From contig JAEWUR010000580.1 in the NCBI GenBank assembly GCA_023397045.1, positions 1 through 8,812 on the forward strand: a stretch of 8,812 nucleotides of DNA. Reading direction: 5' to 3'. This document shows positions 1 to 5,823 of the stretch, one piece after another (positions within the stretch are counted from its first letter, which is position 1; the number at the start of each line of letters is the position of its first letter). Source of the DNA: Planctomycetota bacterium. Its GTDB lineage: Bacteria > Planctomycetota > Planctomycetia > Pirellulales > Thermoguttaceae. The notes beneath the pieces are model-generated. The model saw only the letters and a list, made by a program, of their open reading frames with translations. It made no database searches and was not told where the DNA came from. The translations under genes and the position numbers were made by a program.

Positions 1-441
1 ACAACGGAATCGTGCGTTTCGACGCTGATTGTGCGAATCAACGAGTTCTTCTTATTGCTGTTGGAAACCTTGCAAAGCAAGTCGCCCGAACTCGACGCGT
101 CGTTGAGTTCGGCCAAACGCACGGTGCGACTGTTTTGGGATGCGTTGCTGCACGACGACCGTGCGTTGATTTCCGAGTGGACGGTGCCCGGAATGGCTAA
201 GCAATGCGGCTTGAAAAGGGCGCAGTTTGCCAATCTGACTCGCGAACTGGTGAATATGGCGCCCGCTCAGTATCTCATGCAGTGTCGCATGGAACGCGCT
301 GCGCACCGCTTGCGCGAAACGCCGGAGGCGTCGATTACGGACGTGGCCTTGCATTACGGGTTTTCGTCGAGCCAGTATTTCGCCACCGCGTTTCGTCGCT
401 CATTCGGCTGCTCGCCGCGCGATTATCGCGAGGGCAGCTAG
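1..441 (+). CDS. AraC-family transcriptional regulator, C-terminal part (5' end outside window)
   Basis: The reading frame is open from the first base, so only the last 146 residues are visible and the gene starts upstream. A GTG at 31 is in frame but is unlikely to be the true start because it would leave only a DNA-binding domain with a short leader. Two helix-turn-helix units typical of AraC/XylS regulators are visible: the first around visible residues 61-85 (GMAKQCGLKRAQFANL) and the second around 109-136 (ITDVALHYGFSSSQYFATAF followed by RRSFGCSPRDYR). The second carries the family signature of 'A...GF.s..yF...Frr.fG.sP..yR'. The part upstream of the HTH should hold an effector-binding domain, but its fold cannot be judged here. 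AraC regulators usually activate carbohydrate or stress genes; the target is unknown. The gene converges with the next gene, so it is not part of that operon. Confidence 0.9.
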   Translation, partial: TTESCVSTLIVRINEFFLLLLETLQSKSPELDASLSSAKRTVRLFWDALLHDDRALISEWTVPGMAKQCGLKRAQFANLTRELVNMAPAQYLMQCRMERAAHRLRETPEASITDVALHYGFSSSQYFATAFRRSFGCSPRDYREGS

Positions 442-565
442 TGGTCGGCGGCGGTAGCGGCGGCAGAACAGTGAGGAATGTCGCCGAAACGATTTGAAGT
501 CCGTATCATACGAACATCGTCCTGAACCGGGTTGGTTTTCCGTTTCCCCAGAAGGCGAATGACCG
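442..565. other. Convergent intergenic spacer
   Basis: This is the 124-base gap between the stop codons of the convergent AraC regulator (+) and the Tat-exported protein gene (-). No gene is visible. A terminator serving both genes would be expected here, but I see no stem with a T tract; the short AACC/GGTT match near 523-536 is too weak to call. Confidence 0.6.
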
Positions 566-2368
566 TCACAACGTGTGTGTCTCGACATCGCCAACGACCT
601 CGAGGATCAGAGTTCCACCGGGCCCGACGACGACATTGATTTGATTCGCATCGAGCGACGCCGAGGATCCGCTTGGCCACGCATAGAGGGTCCGGACCGA
701 CTTCACGCTAAACGTGGGTTGAAGGACGTCGCGAATGGCGCAGGCCTCGTCAAACACGCTGCCGACGCCGGAAACGTCTCCTCGCCACGCCCCCCAGGGA
801 TTGTACAACGCAACGATCCAGGCGCCATCCCGGGCACGGCGATTGATCTGCATCGGCATGTGCGTCTTCCGCGACATCGGACTCGTGCGTTGCACGGCGG
901 CGGCCAACCGGTCAAAAACATCCTCCGGCGAACACTCCGTCCCACCCGCAGGAATGGGAGCCGAGCCGACGGGGATGATCTCCTGATAGGTTTGCCAGAG
1001 CGATGCCGGCGCATCGGACGGAACGACGTCGAACAACTCGGACAGCGCGCACGGAGCATAGCAGGCCACCTCGGCGTTGCCCGCATTGTTTCGGGCTTCG
1101 TTCACGCGATCCGCCTCTGAGAGTTGAAAAAGTTTCTCTTTGAGTGCCATCCAAGGGGCGGCGTCCGGCGGGGGTATGGAGGCATCCTGAACCAGGGCAA
1201 CCGGTGTGTAAGGCACGCCGACATCGGGGTTCGCGTCCTGAAAATCCAAGAACTCCTTGGTTGCCTGACCATAGGAAGAGAGCGTTCCCTCTTGCCAATT
1301 GAGCAGGTTTCCTTCAGCGCCCCACTCCTCATGTAGCGTGGATGCACCGGAAAGATAGGCGTGAAAAAAGATGCGCCGCTGCAATGCGCTGGAACAGCCC
1401 AACTCGGGACCGGCCGGCCAACTGGTATTGGTCAAGAATTCCTCGCTGACGCGCCAAGAGTTGTCGCGCAGCGGAATGAAGCACGTACAGCCATTCGGTC
1501 CCCAAACGGCGAAGAAGACGCCCCACGGCCTGCCGGCCGCCTTCGCCGCGCCGCGAAGCGCCGCGATGGCGAATTGCGTTTGACGCGACGCCCAAACGCC
1601 GACTTCCGCGAGGCAATATCTCGCGCCATGCTTGTAAAAGATATGCCAGACGAGTTCGCCGTAGGCCGATCCCTCGCAATAGGAGAAGTGCCGTCCAATT
1701 CGGGCGGACTCCTTGTCGAGTGCCCAGTGAATCTCCTTCCAGAGCGTGTCGGGATCCTTGAAATGCACTCGGCCGGCGTATTCCTCCAGGGTGCCGTATT
1801 CCAACTGGTGAGCGGCGTCGTTGCCCTGAAAATAATCCTTCACCTCATCGATCACAATCGGCTGATTGGCAAACTTCGCATTGGCCGCCTTGAATCGACC
1901 CCAATCATTGTGCATGTTGCTGATCGTCTCGTGAATCTGTCCGCCAAGGAACTTCTCGCCCAGCCTCGACGCATAATGGTCCGCCAGGGACGTGTCGAAC
2001 TGATACGGATTGTAGCTCGATCCGCCGACGACGCGGTCGACGATGAAGGGGCACTGTCGCTGTTCGAGCATTCGATGGAGAGGGCCGTCTTTTCGAGCTG
2101 CCGTGTTGAAGCGGTACGAGTCGTCACCCCAGGGCGAATTGACGAGCCGAATGCCATTGGAGGGTCGCAGCAGACCGGACTGTTCCAGAGCCCGCCAATA
2201 GCGCCCCGTCGCCTCGTAGCTGTGCAGAAAAGAGAACGACTCTCGATGAGGGCCCATCTGCACGGGCTGCGATAGGCTATCCGCGGCAGAGAGACGCATG
2301 CAACTCAGCGCCGTGCAGGCAATAGCGGTTTGGGCCGATGCCGTCTTCAAGAACTTCCGTCGAGTCAT
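566..2368 (-). CDS. Tat-exported TIM-barrel-like protein, probable carbohydrate-active enzyme of unassigned family
   Basis: The 600-residue product starts with a near-ideal twin-arginine signal, TRRKFLK at residues 2-8, a short hydrophobic stretch (about 9-22), and an Ala-x-Ala-like cleavage region near residues 26-30 (RLSAAD). It should be exported folded. The body has the look of an (alpha/beta)8 glycosidase-like domain: acidic residues at or near predicted strand ends include the segment GGQIHETISN (142-151), AEVGVWA (254-260) and HEEWGAEGNLLNW (346-358), then SSYGQATKEFLDF and PDVGVPYTPVALV (381-393). The C-terminal 90 residues (IVALYNPWGAW, LILEVVG) look like a beta-sandwich. I do not recognise a named family, and the catalytic role of any acidic residue is inference. 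ATG at 2368 is chosen because it begins the Tat motif; an in-frame GTG at 2374 sits 9 bases from a GGAGG and is equally possible. It is the last gene of the - strand run. Confidence 0.75.
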   Translation of the reverse strand: MTRRKFLKTASAQTAIACTALSCMRLSAADSLSQPVQMGPHRESFSFLHSYEATGRYWRALEQSGLLRPSNGIRLVNSPWGDDSYRFNTAARKDGPLHRMLEQRQCPFIVDRVVGGSSYNPYQFDTSLADHYASRLGEKFLGGQIHETISNMHNDWGRFKAANAKFANQPIVIDEVKDYFQGNDAAHQLEYGTLEEYAGRVHFKDPDTLWKEIHWALDKESARIGRHFSYCEGSAYGELVWHIFYKHGARYCLAEVGVWASRQTQFAIAALRGAAKAAGRPWGVFFAVWGPNGCTCFIPLRDNSWRVSEEFLTNTSWPAGPELGCSSALQRRIFFHAYLSGASTLHEEWGAEGNLLNWQEGTLSSYGQATKEFLDFQDANPDVGVPYTPVALVQDASIPPPDAAPWMALKEKLFQLSEADRVNEARNNAGNAEVACYAPCALSELFDVVPSDAPASLWQTYQEIIPVGSAPIPAGGTECSPEDVFDRLAAAVQRTSPMSRKTHMPMQINRRARDGAWIVALYNPWGAWRGDVSGVGSVFDEACAIRDVLQPTFSVKSVRTLYAWPSGSSASLDANQINVVVGPGGTLILEVVGDVETHTL

Positions 2369-2383
2369 CTTCACGGTGAACAA

Positions 2384-2388
2384 CCTCC
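2384..2388 (-). promoter_or_regulatory. Ribosome binding site (GGAGG) of the Tat-exported protein
   Basis: On the - strand GGAGG lies 9 bases before an in-frame GTG (2374) and 15 bases before the ATG (2368). The spacing favours GTG, while the ATG is the more usual codon. Both give the same Tat signal, differing only by two residues. Confidence 0.55.
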
Positions 2389-2488
2389 ACGTTGCAGACT
2401 TGAAAATCCAGAATATCGCTATGAACGCCGACGGCCAGAGTATTTACGATGATTCCAGCCGATTCCTGACAGCCACAGAACGCCTTGG

Positions 2489-3040
2489 TCAGTCGGAAAG
2501 ATCGAAATTGACCTCCGACCCATCGGGCACGACATCCGCAGTCAGGCCGGACTGACGGACATCGGAGTATTTCCAGGGCAGAGCCGATTGCGTATTTGCG
2601 CGAAGGCTGTTTTGCTCGCCGGGTGGAGGCAAAAACTTCGGCGCGGAACCCGATGCACCTTGGATTGATCCGCCGTTGTTCGAATCAAAGACGAACTTTG
2701 AGATCGTGACGCCGTGCTGACCGATCATTGCCCCGTCGTTCGTCGTGAACGTCGACAAGCGGTACACGCCGTCCACGTCCGTTTTGCCGACGGCCGGGCG
2801 TGCGCCGGGCTTTTGGCAATAGAAAGCGACTTGAGCGCCCTCGACAGGTTTGCCCTGGAAGGTCACTCGGCCGTGCACCGGCGCCGTCGGCGGCGTCACC
2901 GGCCCGTGATCGCAGCCCGCGATTGCGGCAAGGAAGCCGTAGATCATCGCGACGTAGGGACCGCCGTGCGGACCAATGACATGCCGCGTATTCCACGTTA
3001 TGGTCCGCGAGGCGGACCCTACATCGGTTTGATTCGTCAT
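2489..3040 (-). CDS. Transthyretin/carboxypeptidase-regulatory-like lipoprotein, N-terminus altered by a repeat insertion
   Basis: The 183-residue product has a lipobox IAGC at 40-43 after a hydrophobic stretch (30-42), so Cys43 is the expected lipidated residue. It is followed by a Pro-rich linker and a beta-sandwich segment starting VHGRVTFQGKPVEGAQVAF (55-73), with DVDGVYRLSTF (88-98) and a GQHGVTISK strand. The end, QSALPWKYSDVRQSGLTADV, matches the pattern common in planctomycete transthyretin-like lipoproteins. The ATG at 3040 is supported by AGGA at 3050-3053, 9 bases upstream and overlapping the stop of the DUF1559 gene; only 11 bases separate the two genes, so they are probably cotranscribed. 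Oddly, residues 7-29 are encoded by a 69-base inverted-repeat element, leaving an unusually long signal region (42 residues before the Cys). Whether export still works is not known. The function of this family is not established. Confidence 0.85.
   Translation of the reverse strand: MTNQTDVGSASRTITWNTRHVIGPHGGPYVAMIYGFLAAIAGCDHGPVTPPTAPVHGRVTFQGKPVEGAQVAFYCQKPGARPAVGKTDVDGVYRLSTFTTNDGAMIGQHGVTISKFVFDSNNGGSIQGASGSAPKFLPPPGEQNSLRANTQSALPWKYSDVRQSGLTADVVPDGSEVNFDLSD
2954..3022. repeat. REPIN-like element: two inverted REP hairpins inside a gene
   Basis: Two 22-base arms (2954-2975 and 3001-3022) are inverted copies of each other, identical at 19 of 22 positions, separated by a 25-base core (2976-3000). 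Each arm starts at its outer end with GTAG and then forms a hairpin. The right arm gives GGTCCGC-CTC-GCGGACC on the - strand, a perfect 7-bp stem with a 3-base loop. The left arm gives GGACCGC-CGT-GCGGACC with a single mismatched pair. GTAG next to an imperfect palindrome is the hallmark of REP sequences mobilised by RAYT (TnpA-REP) transposases, and an inverted pair is the REPIN form. The similarity even extends outward (CGACGTAG and CGATGTAG). The length of 69 is a multiple of three, so the lipoprotein frame is kept. No RAYT gene is in the window. Confidence 0.75.
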
Positions 3041-3051
3041 CAGTTGTCTTC

Positions 3052-4056
3052 CTAGGGAACGCTCGCCGGCTTGTTGTCGGCCTTCGCACCAAGGTATTGA
3101 TAGGTGGTATGATCGATCGTTTCGGAGATAAAAAAGACCGAGCCGTCGCCGAGGACGAAATTGGCCCCGCCCGCATGCGACGAACGAAAACCAGCCTCCG
3201 AATTCCACGTTTCCCGATAGTTGCACTCTCGGCCGGGGCCCAAGTTCTCGCTGAGCGCGTGACACGTGTCGAAGTTCAGCGGGATCAGCGTGGTATTTAA
3301 TCCGAGGCCATGCGCGAGGAACCAGCCCCCCGTGTCGACGTGGATCGAGCAGCCGGCCAACGCTTCGCCGAAGAAGAACGTGCTGCTCGTGCCGTCGGTG
3401 ATGTCGGCCATCCTGCAAACATACGGCTTCCGATAGTTCAGGGCGCTTCGCGTGAAGGGACCGGCGGGATTGCCCTCGGGCGACGCCGGGTAACCCAACG
3501 CGGTCCAGAAGTTGTTCCATGCCGTGGCGTTGCAGGGGCAACTCGGCGCACCCGGAGCATAGAGTTCGGACGGGCCGGCCGAGGGAACGTAATTCGTGAA
3601 TGCGATGGGCGGAGTACCGACCAGTCCGCTGGCGTCGAGTCGCGAATCGCTCGGACAGCGGTAAGCCGATATGGCGATCGTCTCGAATCGCTGACCCGTC
3701 GTCGTTCCGTCCGTCGTTTGGTTGGCGGCCGTATCGCCGATGTTGAAGTTGATCTTGTCGTAGATCGACTGGAACTCAACATACGGCAGCAGCCTGGCCA
3801 ATTGGGAGCCTCGCTGTGACGCCTCCAGATTCGATCCGTCGTAATCGACAAAGCAGTAGTTGATCGGCAACGTGCCGTAAGTTGACTCATAGTTGAGCGT
3901 CGCCAGCCCGATCTGCTTCAGATTATTGCTGCACTGCATCCGGCGCGCGGCCTCTCGCGCGGCCTGGACCGCCGGCAACAGCAGCGCGATCAAGATGCCG
4001 ATGATCGTGATCACGACCAAAAGCTCGACCAACGTGAACGCTCTTTTTCGTTCCAT
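3052..4056 (-). CDS. DUF1559 family type II pseudopilin-like protein
   Basis: The 334-residue product begins with a class III (prepilin-type) signal, RKRAFTLVELLVV, and a hydrophobic helix at about 7-30, followed by the family's AVQAAREAARRMQCSNNLKQ (29-48). The C-terminus carries the H-x9-DG motif (His294, Asp304-Gly305; SHAGGANFVLGDGSVFF) that marks this planctomycete-expanded family. It is likely processed by a prepilin peptidase and displayed in the envelope; the family's function is unknown. The residue before the cleavage site is Ala6, where Gly is usual. ATG 4056 is chosen because GAGG lies 7 bases upstream (4064-4067). An in-frame ATG at 4080 overlaps the SGNH gene's stop (TGATG) and would add eight residues; it is less likely. 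The next gene downstream follows after 11 bases. Confidence 0.92.
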   Translation of the reverse strand: MERKRAFTLVELLVVITIIGILIALLLPAVQAAREAARRMQCSNNLKQIGLATLNYESTYGTLPINYCFVDYDGSNLEASQRGSQLARLLPYVEFQSIYDKINFNIGDTAANQTTDGTTTGQRFETIAISAYRCPSDSRLDASGLVGTPPIAFTNYVPSAGPSELYAPGAPSCPCNATAWNNFWTALGYPASPEGNPAGPFTRSALNYRKPYVCRMADITDGTSSTFFFGEALAGCSIHVDTGGWFLAHGLGLNTTLIPLNFDTCHALSENLGPGRECNYRETWNSEAGFRSSHAGGANFVLGDGSVFFISETIDHTTYQYLGAKADNKPASVP

Positions 4057-4079
4057 CGCTGCACCTCGAACTGAATACA

Positions 4080-4916
4080 TCAAGAACCCTTGCGGCAAAT
4101 CGCCTTCCTGCCAATTCCATAAATCGTCAGACTCGCCAATCCCAAAATGCCCAGCGCCGCCATCGACGGCTCCGGCGCATGCTGAGCCGTGAGCACTCGC
4201 TTGATCTCCGGCAAGATGACGATGGCCACCCCGAGCGCGCTGGGATGGAGATCGTCGGGCACGTAGCTCGTCCACGTAGCGTGATCCGGTTCGCTGTTGT
4301 ACAGGTTGACCCAATTCGGATAATGGTCGATCAGCAACACGTTGTTATCGGCTGCTTCCTCGCGCCATGCCTGATAGTACGGAGCCACATCGGTGTAAGA
4401 AACCTCGCAGGCGGGACCCGTGTTATTCATCGTCTGGACGATGATATCGAGGTCCTTTCCCCGGCCCGCAGCCCAGGCGTTGGCCGTCGCGATCAACGAC
4501 CGCAGATTGATCCGCGACTGGTCGGGCGACATCGCGAACAGCTTGGCCGCGTCGTTGATGGCGAACTCGATGAACAGGACGTCCGGATCATCGTAGGCAA
4601 GAGCTTGATCCAACTGGTAGGGACCGCCATACGGCCGGCCACATTCGGGCAAGTTGGCCGAGGCGGTTCCGGCGATGGCTCGATTCGACAGCGCGACCTG
4701 TCCCGGATAGCTTGTCGACAGCCAGGTGCCCATTTGCGCGAACCACGTCGGGTCGCTGGTGCCGGGGGCGGTCAGGCTAGTGCCGATCGCGGCGATCTTC
4801 AGCGTTTCGCCGCGCTCGAGCCGCGGAATGACAGCGCCGTGGACGGCAACCGCTGCAAAAAGAACGCAAATCGCGCCAAGGGTCGTCGCGACCGCGGAGG
4901 GACGTATGGATCTCAT
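4080..4916 (-). CDS. SGNH/GDSL-type hydrolase with PEP-CTERM sorting tail
   Basis: The 278-residue product has a signal peptide (about 1-28, ending VAVHGA) and an SGNH hydrolase core. Block I is IAAIGTSLT with Ser47 as the likely nucleophile; block II contains Gly83 in SNRAIAGTAS; block III has Asn121 in IEFAINDA; block V is DDLHPSALG with Asp221 and His224 as the rest of the triad. All four SGNH residues are therefore present. Members of this superfamily are esterases, often removing acetyl groups from polysaccharides; the substrate here is unknown. The C-terminus has PEP at 248-250, a hydrophobic segment and a basic end (GRKAICRK), a PEP-CTERM signal expected to be handled by an exosortase, so the enzyme is probably retained in the envelope. 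ATG 4916 starts the signal peptide; no strong Shine-Dalgarno is seen. The stop overlaps an alternative start of the DUF1559 gene. Confidence 0.9.
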   Translation of the reverse strand: MRSIRPSAVATTLGAICVLFAAVAVHGAVIPRLERGETLKIAAIGTSLTAPGTSDPTWFAQMGTWLSTSYPGQVALSNRAIAGTASANLPECGRPYGGPYQLDQALAYDDPDVLFIEFAINDAAKLFAMSPDQSRINLRSLIATANAWAAGRGKDLDIIVQTMNNTGPACEVSYTDVAPYYQAWREEAADNNVLLIDHYPNWVNLYNSEPDHATWTSYVPDDLHPSALGVAIVILPEIKRVLTAQHAPEPSMAALGILGLASLTIYGIGRKAICRKGS

Positions 4917-5000
4917 GATGTTTCTCGTGTTTGCTTTGTCGACGTATCTGGTTGAATGATGGCCCTGACCTTACCCCCCCGACGGAAGTGGGGACTTGGA

Positions 5001-5032
5001 GACGGCGGAGGGCGTTGTTTCCCTCCGCCGTC
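5001..5032 (-). terminator. Strong hairpin after the PEP-CTERM gene (possible terminator or mRNA stabiliser)
   Basis: A perfect 12-bp stem (GACGGCGGAGGG pairing with CCCTCCGCCGTC) encloses an 8-base loop, 15 bases past the stop of the gene ending at 5048. The stem can extend by TGGA/TCCA across a one-base bulge. No T tract follows on the - strand, so it is not a textbook intrinsic terminator; it could attenuate read-through into the SGNH gene or protect the upstream mRNA end. Confidence 0.5.
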
Positions 5033-5047
5033 CTCCACCATCCATCG

Positions 5048-5716
5048 TCATCGTTTCCGCCACGCATAAGCCAGTAGTCCGGCAACGCTCATGCCGAGCA
5101 ATACAATCGCACTCGGTTCGGGCACCAAGGTCAGGCTGACCGAATCGAGGCAGCTTTGGCAGGCCCAGCTTGATCCGCTGGTCGGGGTGAAGACGACGCC
5201 CAGCACGTGTCCGATGGCCGCCGACTCCTCCGGCACCGTGAACGTAAGTGTCTGGTGCAGCCAACTCTCGGGATTCGCCGCGCCCTGCCAATTGGCGGCC
5301 ATTGCCTCGCGCGTCGTCGTCAACGAAGCAAGCGATGTGTTCGTCGTGACGTCGTAGATGTGGCCCACGATGTCAACCATGTACGCCGTCGGGTTGTCCA
5401 CGTAGACTTGCGCTCGCGGTGCCGCGTAGTAGCTCAGCGAATAGGTCTCGCCCGCGGCGATGGTGTGCGAAGTTCCCTGAAGCAGCCAGTTGCTGACGTT
5501 CTGCTCGTTGCCTTGCAGGAGATTGAAGAAATGCGTCCCGGCTTGCGGTCCGACGCCGTCGTCGACCGTCTGCCACGCCACGACCGACCAAGCGCCGCCC
5601 GCATTCGTCAGATCGTCGTCGAATCCCGCATTCTGTAACTCAATCGTGTCCGCATAGACGCCCGTTGCCAACAGCACGACACACACCGCAGCCATTCCGA
5701 GCTTCCAAAGACTCAT
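5048..5716 (-). CDS. PEP-CTERM surface protein with a single beta-sandwich-like domain
   Basis: The 222-residue product has a signal peptide (MSLWKLGMAAVCVVLLATGV to about residue 22, YADT) and a mature domain opening with IELQNAGFDDD, the 'N-x-G-F-D/E' start common to jelly-roll, carbohydrate-binding-like exported domains. The fold assignment is inference from pattern and length. Two Cys in WACQSCLDSVSL near residues 185-190 could form a local disulfide. It ends with VPEPSAIVLLGMSVAG followed by a hydrophobic stretch and WRKR, a clear PEP-CTERM sorting signal. ATG 5716 is chosen because GGAGG (5723-5727) lies 6 bases upstream and because the signal peptide starts there; the open frame extends further upstream (to 5779) without a comparable site. 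It lies 107 bases downstream of the FecR gene, which leaves room for its own promoter. No catalytic motif is seen, so a binding or structural role is likeliest. Confidence 0.85.
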   Translation of the reverse strand: MSLWKLGMAAVCVVLLATGVYADTIELQNAGFDDDLTNAGGAWSVVAWQTVDDGVGPQAGTHFFNLLQGNEQNVSNWLLQGTSHTIAAGETYSLSYYAAPRAQVYVDNPTAYMVDIVGHIYDVTTNTSLASLTTTREAMAANWQGAANPESWLHQTLTFTVPEESAAIGHVLGVVFTPTSGSSWACQSCLDSVSLTLVPEPSAIVLLGMSVAGLLAYAWRKR

Positions 5717-5722
5717 CGTACA

Positions 5723-5727
5723 CCTCC
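5723..5727 (-). promoter_or_regulatory. Ribosome binding site (GGAGG) of the PEP-CTERM surface protein
   Basis: On the - strand GGAGG is followed by six bases and then the ATG at 5716. This decides the start over upstream in-frame codons. It is the strongest translation signal in the window together with that of the FecR gene. Confidence 0.75.
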
Positions 5728-5823
5728 CAAAAAAAGACACGTGCTTGTTTACCGCGCGAGGCGTTGGCAACAATACCAATCGAGTTTCTCCTCGCTCGGC
5801 AATTCACTACCTTCCGTCAACGA

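Noticed and set aside
1361..2275. 304-codon open frame on the + strand
   Set aside because: It lies wholly antisense to the Tat-exported protein gene. Its translation has no domain pattern or signal, while the - strand frame has a clear Tat motif and coherent protein sequence; it is a GC-rich shadow.
3041..3541. Upstream extension of the lipoprotein frame to 3541
   Set aside because: It overlaps the conserved C-terminal half of the DUF1559 gene, and the ATG at 3040 has its own AGGA site.
4057..4314. Upstream extension of the DUF1559 frame to 4314
   Set aside because: It overlaps the SGNH hydrolase's catalytic C-terminal part; the prepilin-type signal begins at 4056.
4974..4993. C-run and nearby G-run as a regulatory hairpin
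   Set aside because: A run of seven C and a GGGG give at most a four-base stem; this is likely chance in GC-rich intergenic sequence.
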